Shown here: positions 1 to 11,052 of the stretch, piece by piece
Layout: each line of letters opens with the position of its first letter
Numbering within the stretch: the first letter of the stretch is position 1
Source: Pezicula radicicola
Lineage: Eukaryota > Ascomycota > Leotiomycetes > Helotiales > Dermateaceae
NCBI GenBank assembly: GCA_003008705.1
Contig: PDUO01000022.1
Location: forward strand, 396,549-460,548
DNA: 64,000 nt
Direction of reading: 5' to 3'
The notes under the pieces: model-generated
The model's database searches: none
The model's input: only the letters and a program-made list of their open reading frames with translations
What the model was told of the DNA's origin: nothing
Program-made: the position numbers and the translations under genes

Positions 1-10
1 TCGAACTAAC

Positions 11-469
11 CCCATAGAAAAATCAACAAGCTGAGCCAAGTGCTAGGAGCCAGCTTTCTGAGGATGATATTACTCGGCACCTCCAGCAAGATGTAGGGTA
101 CGAAGAAGATGAGTAATGCGACGTTGTACTGGGGACCAGTCATTTCCAACTCTTTTGTCATACCCTGAACTGTTTTTTTTAATTATTGATTTTCTGTCTT
201 TGAATGTGAAGTGAGTGATATATCTGAGGATACTTACTCTTTGCATTCGCAATGTTAATTCGATCCAAGAATGATAACAAGTACAAGACAAATAATATAG
301 GTATTATGCGAATATCACACTTGAGGACAAGACGACGCTCAGCCTCCGGATTCTCTTCATCTTCGCTCCCATGCTTTCTGTTGATGGCTGATTCCTCCGA
401 TCCTGGGGTTGTTTTCACGGCCACAGAGTCGATGGTTTGCTTCTCGATTGGAACTTCTGGTTGCGACAT
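11..469 (-). CDS. MFS transporter, Dal5/allantoate-permease type (N-terminal part, runs off left edge)
   Basis: The N-terminal end of a major facilitator transporter, probably taking up small organic anions or amides at the plasma membrane. Exon 1 (469-238) encodes a hydrophilic leader of about 57 residues, then the first membrane segment ending in SFLDRINIANAK, the hallmark of the Dal5-type anion:cation symporters. A GTAAGT intron (237-170) joins in phase to exon 2 (169-11), which reads GMTKELEMTGPQYNVALL and FVPYILLEVPSNI, typical of TM2 in this family. A second donor (GTTAGT) lies at 10-5, so the rest of the protein is outside the window. The ATG at 469 is the only plausible start. Family assignment is secure; substrate cannot be told from this fragment. 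Confidence 0.85.
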
Positions 470-2329
470 TTTGGATGATCCAAGCCAAGAATAAGAGGAG
501 AGGTTGTAACACCGAGTGTTTTACTGCAAAGAGAAAAGAAACAAAAGGTGGCCAAGATGAGGATAGAGAGGCGTCAGTCGCAGAACATCTCGTGAAATAT
601 GAGCCGGCTAAAGAAGGCTCTTGAAATTGCCTAATACATGCATACCTGCGGAGGAACAATACCAGACGCAGTTCATGTGATCCTTGCCATGTTGGGAAGA
701 ACGGTTATCTTCCCATTGGCTACCGTCTAGTTGGAACAGTCTAAGAGAAAGTAAATTAGCTCGAGTCTAAGTAAATACTTGTACGTGATAAGCGAGCAAG
801 ATTCAGTTCTGACCTGACTTTGATCACCGAGTCATACTTTAATTTAAACCGTGTTGTCGTGCTACTCGAAAATTTCGGTCGCAATTTGAATAGAAATGGA
901 AGGTAGGACATACACGGGAAAAGATACGTAAACACGCCCAGATACAGATTCACCTGCAGATACAATTACCAATGACCAGGGGTTACCACAACATCGGGAT
1001 TAAGCGAGCGAAAAAGATGAGTAACTTATGCCGAATAAGCCACCGTGAACCAACGGTTTGTTGTTCTTCACTCTTCATCCTTCATCCCTTAGGCCGATAG
1101 GATTGCCTGATATTCTTCCACAAAAATGGGCATAACTTGCTGCCGAGGAGGCTCAAAAACCGTTGTAGGCAAGGTAGCCTCAGTCTGTTGACCTTGGCAA
1201 CTGGTTCCTGGAGCCGGGAATTGTTTATCGGATTTTACAGCTGTAGGACTTTTTGAAAGCCACATTGCCGTGAGTGAGAGGTCTCTTTAGCTAATTAATC
1301 CGATTTGTTGGCATGGCACCTTGAAGCGCTCAGATTTCGAGGAAGTACCTGACGACGTGCAGAAGGCGTTGATAAAGAATTTCCCAGTTACCAGATAGCG
1401 AAATCTTCAAATGTTATCTAGAAATTTATTTATCTAGCTTTCGGAAACAGCAATTCGCTTTTCGTTTGAAGCTATCTCTACTTCCTACCGCTTGCATCAA
1501 AATTCATGGTCGCTATTCTAGGCCAGTGATTCCCACCAATGATAGTACATATTTAATTGAGCCATAGAACTCAGTTATGACAAATCTTGTAGGGGGTCAA
1601 GGACAAATCCAACACGTTTCTGGGGCCCTGAAAACGGAGAGGAATGGTGAATGCTCCGTGACTATAGACAACCCCCCACCAAAAAATCCCGGGAATCATA
1701 TTTGAATATGATTTTTGTTCTGGCAGATAAGTACCGAAAAGGAAATTGCAGCATATGCGGCTGTTAAGGTCCTAGAATATACTGAGTCGGCTCACCGGAG
1801 CTCAACGCCTCGGAAAACTTGCTTCTGAAGTATCGTAGTATTGTAAGATTAACTCTTGAATATTGTTGCGTAGGGTTAATGATGTACATCTAGACAATCT
1901 CAACTATTCCTTACTATCTCGGGACCAGAACTTTTAGGCTTCTATGTCAATCGTTGATGGATCCTAAATCTATTGACCAGTTTTAGTGTAAGATAATATT
2001 TGAGTCCTTCTGGATAGGAGGCTAATACACAGGTAGACAGCATTCGCCTCGCCTGTCCAGAACAAAATTGTCATTTAGGTTCATGTATTACTTAGGTAAG
2101 TTACACAAACCTCGGGATGTCAAGCCAATTGACGACTGCGATTGAACTTCCCGGGCAAGGGGTAACAACATCCTGGAATTCACGGCGTAAAACAACAAAT
2201 AGGTAGAGATACAAAGCATCCTCGAGGTACCAGCTTCCCAGAGGCTGGAGTCTTCACAGTGTTCATTTAGTTTGACATTTCCTGTGAATTCCTTTTCAAA
2301 CCCACCTCTGTGAAAGACAAACTATCGCC
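470..2329. other. Intergenic region, 1.86 kb, no gene seen
   Basis: This stretch is the divergent upstream region of the MFS transporter (minus) and the PTH11-like receptor (plus). Short ORFs here lack domain-like composition. A perfect inverted repeat AATCATATT-TG-AATATGATT lies at 1694-1713, a possible operator. No tRNA, transposon end or long repeat was recognised. Confidence 0.6.
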
Positions 2330-3762
2330 ATGAGTGGGAATAATTCTGGGAGTAGTAATGCTCCAGAAGTTCAGATTCCAGCCATTGTCTTCTGCGTGTT
2401 GTCACCCTTATTTGTCGGACTTCGCTTCTGGTCGAGACTGAAGGGAAATAACACGCTGGGAGTTGACGACTGGACAATTTTGGGGTCACTGGTAGTCATT
2501 TCAATGGAAACTGATTGTATCCACGATTCGCTGATGTAAATGGCAGATATCCTCCTTGGCAGTTTCAATCCTCATGCTGGCTGGCAAGTATGAAAGGTGC
2601 TCTGGGTATATCACAAGACTGATCAATTTTAGCGGCCCATTACGGATTTGGGCAACATATTACAAGCCTCTCGCACTCTAACAAATTGATGACTTTGAAA
2701 GTAGGTGAATATTCATATTCACATTTTTTCTGAAGCTGAGATTAGTAGCTGTTCTACATTGCTCAAGCTTTGTACAAAGTCAACATCAACATGACCAAAG
2801 CATCAATTCTACTCCTCTATCTCCGAATATTCGTCCAAAAGTCTTTTCGAGTAGTCTGTTGGATCATGCTCGGAATTGTAATAGCATATGGAATCGCATC
2901 TGCGGCAGCTGCTGTATTCCAATGCACTCGTAAGTCTTCTCTTTTCAGCTTGATAAGTAAGAATCAGGGTGCCTAACCTAAGTTTTCTCTTATTAAGCCA
3001 TTCCACGAGCATGGGATAAGTCGATTCCGGGCCTTTGTATCAATATTACAACCAACTGGTACGCCAACGCTGGCTTTTCAATCGCTACCGACATTATCAT
3101 CCTGCTCTTACCTATGCCACTTATCTACTCTCTGAAACTCCAAACAAACCAACGGCTAGCCTTGATGTTTCTATTTGGACTTGGGAGCTTGTAGGTTTTC
3201 CAAGTACTTCGTATAATAGAACAACTTGCTAATTTTGAATCTGCTACTCCAGTGTTGTTGTAACTAGTATCATGCGAATGACTACTCTGGATCTATCATC
3301 AACCAGCCCAGATACCACATGTGAGCCACACTCCTTTACTCTTAAACCCAAAATCCAAGCCCTTCCTATGTCTAGCCATATACTGATAAATCTGCATTAG
3401 ACGAGATAACATCATCACTATGGACCTTAATCGAAGCAAACATCGGAATCCTCTGCGCATGTCTACCAATGTGTCGATTACCCCTCTCTCTACTCTTCCC
3501 CAATATCTTCCCGTCGCATCTCCAAAACTACAATATAAGTTCAGCGAAATTCTCACACGCCGGGACTGCAAAAAATGAATGGATTCCTCCTACCGACAAG
3601 TCGCAGAATATTCAACTTACTTCAGTAAATGCGGGAATAGACAACAATAGTGAAGAGTATATTCTGCAGAACCATAGTGGGGAGCCCGTTGGCGGGAGTA
3701 CAAGTACAGATATTAGGAAGATTACGCAGTTTAGTGTGGAATATGGGGACCGGAAAGAGTGA
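2330..3762 (+). CDS. PTH11-like integral membrane protein (fungal rhodopsin-domain family)
   Basis: A seven-helix membrane protein of the PTH11-like/fungal rhodopsin-domain family; members are putative G-protein-coupled receptors, and many have no known ligand. Seven exons join in phase: 2330-2491, 2547-2583, 2633-2700, 2749-2929, 2998-3190, 3253-3320 and 3401-3762, giving 356 residues. Diagnostic stretches are VDDWTILGSL after TM1, AAHYGFGQHI, LYKVNINMTKASILLLYLRIF, the cysteine in AVFQC, RAWDKSIPGLCINITTNWYANAGF, DIIILLLPMPLIYSL and IMRMTTLD. The tail of about 90 residues is hydrophilic and Ser/Asn-rich, presumably cytosolic. The second intron (2584-2632) has a GC donor (G|GCAAGT) and is needed to keep the frame. 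Ligand and downstream partner are unknown. Confidence 0.88.
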
Positions 3763-5111
3763 AGGGGAGGGAAATTGATAGCGGAATTGAATATAAAACA
3801 ATGTATTGGTAGTTCGAGGCTGGCTCTGTTAAGTTATGAGATGACGTATGAAGAAGTCCCTGACATATATCGTGATAATAGAGTCGCTCTGTATTCAGAT
3901 ATAAGAGATAGAGTTAAGTAACTCACCTGATACATGGTCCTAATAGGAATGATATCTTAAAATAGGCCATAATTCTCGAAATTTCTAATTCTACTACGTC
4001 TAAGAGACATGGTACTGATGGTGAAGCTGATGATTATGATTAGTATATTAATTATAAGTATGCTGGAAGACGGTATGGTTATGATGGGGAGAATATTCCG
4101 GGGTTTGAGAAACAGGTTGATGATCCGAGTATTTGGAGTTTAGTTACTATTAAGACGAGGTTTTATTGTTAGGGTGATTTGTTAGGAGCGGGCGGTGAGG
4201 TATGGATTGGTGGCTTAGGGTTTTTAAGGGCATTTAGGATAGGTAGGCTTGATTTATTGATTCATTGGGTTGATTTTCTATTCACTTTTGTATTATAGTA
4301 TCATCTGCAGCCTTCAAGATATCAAAATTAATTTACGAGAAATGATATTTACCTTTTAATCCTTATTACCTCTTTAATGGAAACGATATTTTCTAAGTGA
4401 AGAGTTAAGATACTAAGATAGCAAAAGAGGTTTAACTTTAATTACTTTAGAAGTAAAGAAACAAGTAGGCTACTATATAATTAGGATAGATAGCAACTTA
4501 GCAATTGTTATTAACTTCGGCAGGTGTTTTAATTAAAGTAACTTCTTTTCTTAGTTTTTAAATTTTACTATGCCAGCCACAATAAAGAAGCTCCCTTACC
4601 CTCTGAATTATTTATTGCAAGCACCCCCTAGCCCCATGATTTGTTAGCTCGCTTATGTGCGCAGTATACAAATTTATGTATGTGTACTTTGCACAGAATG
4701 GTGTTTAGTGTCTTATTCACCACAATGCTGTGACTATGAATCGCTGGTCATACTAGTCCCAAGAAACCATGAGGTTAACAAAGTGACACTTTAAGCGTAC
4801 TGACTGCATTTAAAGTTAAATTAAGCGAGTTACTCAGGTCAAGCGAGTATTGATCAACACGCAGATAGAAATGTCATTTCAATAAGGCCACTGTCTCATT
4901 TAAAACCTAATCTCTTCGATCTATTTACACACGGCAGTTGAAGCCAGTACCATATGGTCTAAAAACGCCACCCGCAATGCCGTTGTTGAATATAAGCCCC
5001 AAAACTCCTCGTAAATGTCTCATGTTGAATTGTCATTAGCCATTCCATAAACTCCTTCCAGTATTTTGCGTGTTGAATTTCATCCGTCTACAAACATATA
5101 GAAGACATCGA
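3763..5111. other. AT-rich intergenic region between PTH11-like gene and GCV2 3' end
   Basis: Both flanking genes end in this 1.35 kb, so it holds two 3' UTRs. It is strongly AT-rich from about 3830 to 4600. Besides the degenerate ORF at 3985-4301 it carries a copy of the dispersed 18-bp unit (GAGTTACTCAGGTCAAGC) at 4827-4844. No other gene is supported. Confidence 0.6.
3985..4301 (+). pseudogene. Degenerate ORF, two TAG codons in an otherwise open frame
   Basis: One frame stays open for about 100 codons in AT-rich DNA except for two TAG codons, at about 4039 and 4168. It reads YKYAGRRYGYDGENIPGFE, then SIWSLVTIKTRFYC, then GDLLGAGGEVWIGGLGF, and ends in a hydrophobic run. Both stops could come from CAG by C-to-T change, as RIP makes. 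The family was not recognised. It may be a decayed gene fragment or chance. Confidence 0.3.
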
Positions 5112-8100
5112 TTACGTCGGGTTGGGTGCTGCGACTCCAGTGATTCCGTCTTCGGCATCATCGACGGGCTCAACTGGTCCGCAGGTGCAGAAAAGGTTCA
5201 TATCCCCGTAAGCATCATCCAGTCGGGTAACGCTTGGCCAGAACTTCTTCTCTTTAAGCCAATGCAATGGGTATGCAGCCTGCTCACGCGTATAAGGACG
5301 GTCCCACTTCCCAACGAGAAGGTCTCCCTGGGTGTGTGGTGCCATCTTCAAAACATTCCCTTCTCTTGGGATCTTTCCATCTTCAATGGCCTTTATCTCC
5401 TTTCTAATAGAGATTAGTGCGTCGATGAATCGATCCAACTCCTCCTTGCTCTCAGATTCTGTCGGCTCAATCATGAGAGTGTTGGAAATAGGCCAGCTCA
5501 TGGTTGGAGCGTGGAAACCATAATCCTGAAGACGTTTAGCAACGTCAATGGCTTCAATGCCTGCGGATTCTTTGAATCCTCGAATGTCGAGAATGAACTC
5601 ATGGGCGCAACGACCATTTGCATTGGTGTATGCAATTGGGTAATGGGAGCGCAGACGAGACATGATGTAGTTGGCGTTAAGCAAAGTAATCTTGGTCGCG
5701 TGAGTCAAACCTCGACCTCCCATCATCTTAACATACGACCAACTGATTGGTAGAATACTAGCGCTTCCCCATGCAGCTCCACTGACAGGTGCAATAGCCT
5801 TCTCACCGCCAGTCTTGACCAGAGGATGGCCTGGGAGGAAAGGTGCTAGATGCGACTTCACTCCAATCGGGCCAACACCGGGACCACCGCCACCGTGAGG
5901 AATGCAGAAGGTTTTATGGAGATTGAGATGGCAGACATCAGCTCCAATTTCACCAGGGGAGCACAACCCAATCTGTGCATTCATGTTGGCACCATCCATG
6001 TAGACTTGGCCACCATGCTCATGGACGATGTTACAAACAGCTTTGATCTCTGGTTCGAAAACACCGTATGTGCTGGGGTAAGTAATCATAATCGCACCAA
6101 GCTCTTCGCTGTACTTTTCGCACTTTGCCTTGAGGTCGGCCATATCAAGATTTCCGCTCTTGGAGTCGCACTTGACAGTTACAACGCGCATACCAGCCAT
6201 TGCGGCTGAAGCTGGATTTGTACCGTGGGCAGAAACAGGGATCAAACAGATGTCACGCTTTTTGCCTGGTTGCTCCTCCTGATACTTTCGGATGACCCGA
6301 AGACCAGTAAACTCTCCCTGGGCACCAGAGTTGGGCTGGAGAGAGACTGCGTCGAATCCAGTGATAGTTGCTAGATCGGCTTCTAATTCATCAATCATCG
6401 TCTTGTATCCCGTTGCTTGATCGGCAGGCACGAAAGGGTGAATGGAAGCAAACTCTGGCCAAGTGATTGGTACCATCTCAGTTGTAGCATTAAGCTTCAT
6501 CGTGCAGGATCCAAGAGGTATCATAGAGTGCGTAAGAGAGAGGTCCTTTGATTGGAGGTGGTGGATGTAACGAAGAAGTTCGGTCTCTGAGTGGTGAGAA
6601 TTGAACACTGGGTGGGTGAGATAATCGGAAGTTCTCTTGAGAGCCGAAGGAATAGGGAGTTTGCCGTCACCGGACAAAGATCCGATGATCTCAGTAACAT
6701 CAATATCTTTCTCTGAACCAGAAAAGTCCTTGAAGATCGACAGTATTTCATGAAGATCCTTGATATCGACCGTCTCATCAATAGTGATACCTAGTCTACT
6801 GTCATCAAACTTTCTCAGGTTGATGCTGTAGTCTCTGATAGCATGCGTCAAGACTTCGTCAGCCTTGCCCTCGCCGACATTAACAACGACAGTATCAAAG
6901 AGAACCCTGCCATCCTCGCCTTTGCCCCTAGAGCCAGTCTCGAATCCCATTGTTTTCAATCCCTGCTCGATAATTCTGGCACCGTTAATAGCTCTCTCGG
7001 CAATATTCTTCAGTCCTTGTGGTCCGTGGTAAATGGCATAAAAGGCGCTCATATTAGCCAACAAGGCCTGCGCGGTGCAGACGTTACTGGTAGCTTTCTC
7101 TCGTCGAATGTGCTGTTCTCTAGTCTGAAGAGCCAATCTCATTGCCCGATTTCCAAGTCTGTCCTTGGAGACTCCAATGAGACGCCCGGGAATTTTTCGC
7201 TTGTACTTCTCGCTAACAGCAAAGAAAGCAGCATGAGGGCCTCCAAATCCAAATGGAACCCCAAATCGCTGGGCGTTTCCAAAGGCGATATCGGCACCAA
7301 ACTCACCCGGTGGAGTCAACACTGTCAATGCCAACAGGTCTGTAGCAACACAGAAGGTCGCACCTTGTTCGTGAATAACACCCGACAAACTCTTGAAGTC
7401 TTCAACACCTCCTTCGGTGTCGGGATATTGAACCAGAACCCCAACCAGGTCATTACCAAGCTCCTTGATCCGCTTTCCACCATCTGCCATGACATCTCCA
7501 ACTTCGATCTTGATATCGAATCCATCTGCTCTGCTCTGAAGGACGGCTTTGGTCTGGGGATGAACTAAATGACTGACAAAGAAAGTCTTGTTCTTGCCCT
7601 TTTGTCTGGATGCCGGGAGCATGTTCATGGACAATGTCATGGCCTCCGCAGCAGCAGTTGACTCATCAAGCAACGAAGCGTTCGAAATTGGAAGAGCGGT
7701 CAAGTCGGAAACGAGCGTTTGAAAATTCAATAGGGATTCCAACCGTCCTTGACTGATCTCGGGTTGGTATGGGGTGTAACTTGTGTACCAGCCTGGTCCT
7801 TCCAACACATTTCTCTTGATCACTTCTGGCACTCTTGTTCCCGCATATCCACAACCGATATAACTTCTCATAATCGTGTTCTTGGAGGCAATTGACTTTA
7901 GCCTAGCGAGCAATTGAGATTCGGTGAACCCTTCCTGTCCTCCAGACGTGGATGCATCAATTTCGAGATCCTTTGCGGACAAGATGTCGCTGGGTAGGAC
8001 TTGCTTGACGAATTCATCGAGACTTTGGACTGGTGGATCCAGAGCCTTGAGCATTTGTTCAGTGGAGTCTGCATCGGGACCGATATGGCGTCGTGCGAAG

Positions 8101-8342
8101 GTATCAAGAGGAGGGTAGGCACCATTGGATAGCTTCGCAGTAGCAGCTGCGTTTGACTCATCGTTGTTGGAACTTGTGTAGAAGGTTCTCTTGGAGAAAG
8201 ATTGAAGCGCGACCGTAGATGGCGGGCATTGGCGATAAGTCCATGGCCGAGCGAATTGGCATGATCTTCTCGTAGCTGGTACTCTGGCAGCTGAGGCCAA
8301 TCGACCAAGATGCGTCCGCATTGCTATGCTCGACGTTGCCAT
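5112..8342 (-). CDS. GCV2: Glycine dehydrogenase (decarboxylating), mitochondrial P-protein of the glycine cleavage system
   Basis: PLP-dependent P-protein: it decarboxylates glycine and passes the aminomethyl group to the lipoyl arm of the H-protein (GCV3) in the mitochondrial matrix, feeding one-carbon units to folate. It is a single uninterrupted ORF of 1076 residues, normal for the family. The first 50 residues are Arg/Ser/Ala-rich without acids, as in a matrix-targeting presequence. The N half contains DTFARRHIGP and MRSYIGCGYAGT; the C half has THSMIPLGSCTMKLNA, the glycine-rich GAQGEFTGL and the PLP-lysine motif HLNLHKTFCIPHGGGGPG. The start is the first ATG and yields the presequence. 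Intronless structure in an intron-rich neighbourhood is its only oddity. Confidence 0.98.
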   Translation of the reverse strand: MATSSIAMRTHLGRLASAARVPATRRSCQFARPWTYRQCPPSTVALQSFSKRTFYTSSNNDESNAAATAKLSNGAYPPLDTFARRHIGPDADSTEQMLKALDPPVQSLDEFVKQVLPSDILSAKDLEIDASTSGGQEGFTESQLLARLKSIASKNTIMRSYIGCGYAGTRVPEVIKRNVLEGPGWYTSYTPYQPEISQGRLESLLNFQTLVSDLTALPISNASLLDESTAAAEAMTLSMNMLPASRQKGKNKTFFVSHLVHPQTKAVLQSRADGFDIKIEVGDVMADGGKRIKELGNDLVGVLVQYPDTEGGVEDFKSLSGVIHEQGATFCVATDLLALTVLTPPGEFGADIAFGNAQRFGVPFGFGGPHAAFFAVSEKYKRKIPGRLIGVSKDRLGNRAMRLALQTREQHIRREKATSNVCTAQALLANMSAFYAIYHGPQGLKNIAERAINGARIIEQGLKTMGFETGSRGKGEDGRVLFDTVVVNVGEGKADEVLTHAIRDYSINLRKFDDSRLGITIDETVDIKDLHEILSIFKDFSGSEKDIDVTEIIGSLSGDGKLPIPSALKRTSDYLTHPVFNSHHSETELLRYIHHLQSKDLSLTHSMIPLGSCTMKLNATTEMVPITWPEFASIHPFVPADQATGYKTMIDELEADLATITGFDAVSLQPNSGAQGEFTGLRVIRKYQEEQPGKKRDICLIPVSAHGTNPASAAMAGMRVVTVKCDSKSGNLDMADLKAKCEKYSEELGAIMITYPSTYGVFEPEIKAVCNIVHEHGGQVYMDGANMNAQIGLCSPGEIGADVCHLNLHKTFCIPHGGGGPGVGPIGVKSHLAPFLPGHPLVKTGGEKAIAPVSGAAWGSASILPISWSYVKMMGGRGLTHATKITLLNANYIMSRLRSHYPIAYTNANGRCAHEFILDIRGFKESAGIEAIDVAKRLQDYGFHAPTMSWPISNTLMIEPTESESKEELDRFIDALISIRKEIKAIEDGKIPREGNVLKMAPHTQGDLLVGKWDRPYTREQAAYPLHWLKEKKFWPSVTRLDDAYGDMNLFCTCGPVEPVDDAEDGITGVAAPNPT

Positions 8343-9090
8343 GCTGGCAGATTGGTCTCAGGTAAGAAGAGCAGCTGGAGTTGAAGGATTCGAAAGAATA
8401 ATACTTTCGTGCACGAGAATGAGTTCGAGTAACCCCAGGGATCAGCCGGGTTGGGGAATCAAAATTATGGGGCGAACGCCCGATAACGTCGGAGCTAGCC
8501 TTCTCGGCTTCGGATTCCGTGTCCTAATGCAGCCTCAAGAATCGTTCACGGGTGCTTTTCACATGTATGGCAGTTGTTGCAACTAACATGCTTGACTAAG
8601 TCGTGTTTATATCTTCAAACATGTCACAGCACACGGTCATTTCGGTTCTTAATAACGCAGGTTATTACCTTATAATAATAATAATAATTAGAATAGCCGC
8701 AACTAGATGGGCTAGGTAAGAAGAACACAATGTTTCCCCGATTCACTCTCTCTTCACCGCTTGGGAATGAATATAATTGTCAACACGGTTCCCAAACAAT
8801 TCCATTGCAGAAACCATGTCTAGCTTCTCGGGTTTCAGTTTTACCTCGGGAGCCTCAAAATAAAGTTAGCCTTGAGAGTTCTTGAGTAAGCTACCCTACC
8901 TAATTGCTTCCATTTTCATTCTTCTCATGGTCACATGATCATCTAGCCGAGGCGCTCTTGGTCCCCACTAAAATGTTTGCGAGCCCAGAGCCAGCATTAA
9001 CATCAACAGCGACGACCTGAACCTCTCCAACCTACAACTTCTCATCTTCACCAGCACCCACCCACCCACACCCACATACACACCGCAAGA
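8343..9090. promoter_or_regulatory. Divergent promoter region of GCV2 (minus) and TOM5 (plus)
   Basis: This 750-bp stretch separates two divergent housekeeping genes and presumably holds both promoters. An ATA trinucleotide run lies at about 8669-8690. The last 80 bp before TOM5 are rich in CACCCACCCACACCC-type pyrimidine/CA tracts, common just upstream of fungal starts. No further gene is seen. Confidence 0.5.
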
Positions 9091-9362
9091 ATGTTCGGAG
9101 GACGTACGTAAATCCAAGCTCCTGCTAAACTGGTCGTTAATTGTTGTGCAGCACCACCACAACTGAGCGCCGCTGAGCTCAAGGCTCAAGAGAGCGAAGC
9201 TTTTCTTACTGTACAGAAAATCCTCGCTGCAGCTGTCATGCTCTACCTGTGTATGTATCTTCCTCCTGCATTGATCTTTCTTTGCTCTGGTGAGGGACCA
9301 AGAAGCTAACACACGAATCTCTAGCTCCGTTTGCGATAGATGCCGTGAAGAAGCTTGTATAA
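9091..9362 (+). CDS. TOM5: Mitochondrial outer-membrane translocase subunit Tom5
   Basis: A 49-residue tail-anchored subunit of the TOM complex, which helps pass preproteins to the Tom40 channel. Three small exons (9091-9103, 9152-9250, 9325-9362) joined by GT-AG introns add to exactly 50 codons: it starts MFGGPPPQLSAAELK, continues with a helix QESEAFLTVQ and a single membrane segment KILAAAVMLYLSPFAIDAVKK, and ends two residues later. The MFGG-P-PQLS start and the YLSPF membrane segment are the fungal Tom5 pattern known to me. The exons are too short for ordinary ORF finding. The gene sits about 750 bp from GCV2, another mitochondrial gene. Confidence 0.85.
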
Positions 9363-9757
9363 AGGGGTGCATGGCTGTTGAAGACCTCTTCCTCGACGAT
9401 TCGATTTGATCCAACCGTGGCATAAGATACTATAATTCTAGAGCATGGGCGACGGGCATGCCCTGTGTATATCATTGGTGACACGATAGGGAGCGCATAG
9501 GTTAGATGGCTTGGGCTGGCTAAATGCTTTGGTTTGGCGTCACAAGCAATGCACATTTGCGAGAGTCTGGGATTCGCCATCCAATATGGACGATGTATAA
9601 TATGGGAAATGACACGCCCAATTATTCAGATTCTGATTGCAAATTTGATTTTCGGTGTTCAACATGATACGCTTCAGGTGCACCAGACGACTTGGGATAT
9701 CACTGGGGATGATTCACATTGGTACAGGTTAGTTATGGGTATCTTTTGCCATCTGAA
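9363..9757. other. Intergenic, 3' ends of TOM5 and the SDR gene
   Basis: Convergent 3' flanks of two genes. I see no further gene, repeat or RNA here. Confidence 0.6.
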
Positions 9758-11052
9758 TCATTTGTCTAGCAAGTATGCTTGTCTAACAAAGCTCACTATT
9801 GTGTCCCGAAAACTCCGATACGTGACGTCCAGATCACTAACAACAGATCTCGCATCAACATCTGCCGCCTTGTTGAACTCCTGCGAACCGGTTGTCACAC
9901 GGTCTCGCGCCTCGGGAAACTCTTCCCTGATAATTTCAGATACAAGTTGATAATTAAACTTCTCGGGTGCTATAGGAAGATATCTTTTCCCTCCAGCCTC
10001 AGCTTTCAGCAAAGCCAGGACATGAACGTTCGCAAGGTCCCTCACGTCGACCCAGAAATTAAAGGCTGCTGGGGGTAGCGGCACAACACCTGATGCAACA
10101 TTCCAAAGATTTTTATTGGATTCATTCAGCTCTTTGACTGAGCTGATCGGGTGGGCGATGGGTCCAAAGACCATGGAAGGGCACAGAGTCACCAGATCGA
10201 ATGATGGTTTTTCCTCCTCTATGAATTTCCATGCTTCTTGCTCAGCGAATTTCTTCGATCCTCGATATGCATCTTGAGGTGTTGCCGCCACATCGGCTGC
10301 ATCAGCATAAGTTATTGGATTCCAGTCCTTTGCTGAATATGTCCAGGAGCCAGTACGGCCCATGTCGAGCACAGCACCGAAGGAAGATGTCATCACTATA
10401 CGCCGAATGCATCCAACAGCTACAGCAGCTTGTAAAAGCGATCGAACACCGTTGATTGCGGGGATTATGAGCTCCTTCTCTTTGTCCTTAACTGAGTAAT
10501 TAAGAGGCTGTGTAGTACCATGGCATCTGTCAAATTTGGCTAAGTCTATCTTTATAGGCAGTCTGAACTTACACTAGCAACGTGTATCACACCATCAACT
10601 CCCTTAAGTGCCTCATCGAATACGCCCGGAGTGGTGAGGTCGTCAATGAAAAAGAAATCCAATTGAGCAGCGTACTTCTCTCGTGATTCTTGCATAAGCT
10701 TAGCCTTCGACTTCGAACGTGCTACAGCTCGAACTCGAAAGCCACGATCGAGGAGATTATCAACGACATGAGCCCCGATGAAACCTGTAGCACCTGTCAC
10801 GAGTACATAGCTCAGTAGAGCGTTAGGATTGCTTTCTAAATAGGAGGAGATGCTACGTACGAGATAGCCATTGATGTTTGCAGTGCTGGCTTCAGAAAAT
10901 ACTGTGTTTAAAGAACAAAGGTACTTGGTAACGAGTTGAATCAACTTCGCATTCTCATCATGAAAATGCTGAAGTTCAGCTGTCACGGGTGTGTAGACAC
11001 CCCCACTTTCAATCACGAAGGCAAATCGAGCCAAGATAGCTCCTCCAGTCAC
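9758..11052 (-). CDS. Extended SDR: NAD(P)-dependent epimerase/dihydroflavonol-4-reductase-like reductase
   Basis: An NADPH-dependent ketone/aldehyde reductase of the extended SDR family, related to yeast GRE2 and dihydroflavonol/cinnamoyl reductases. Two exons (11052-10573 and 10507-9758) join in phase across a 65-nt intron: VIHVAS is followed by PLNYSVKDKEKELIIPAINGVRS. It shows the Rossmann motif VLVTGATGFIGAHVVDNLL, the strand VMTSSFGAVLDMG, the catalytic YRGSKKFAE (YxxxK) and LCPSMVFGPIAHP. From the Rossmann strand to the stop is about 330 residues, normal size; the 75 residues before it (from 11052) match nothing I know and leave only 28 bp to the 13-bp regulatory site, so the true start is probably downstream through a small 5' exon. 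First gene of the 13-mer-linked block, divergent from the GST-like gene. Confidence 0.87.

Noticed and set aside
2584..2632. A frameshift in the PTH11-like gene between exons 2 and 3
   Set aside because: All GT donors give the wrong phase, but the GC donor G|GCAAGT restores frame and motif, so no frameshift is needed.
5850..7568. Several plus-strand ORFs of 100-240 codons
   Set aside because: They are antisense shadows of the GCV2 coding sequence and show no domain of their own.
9534..10078. Plus-strand ORFs over the SDR 3' end
   Set aside because: They are antisense to exon 2 of the SDR, whose conserved motifs fix the coding strand.
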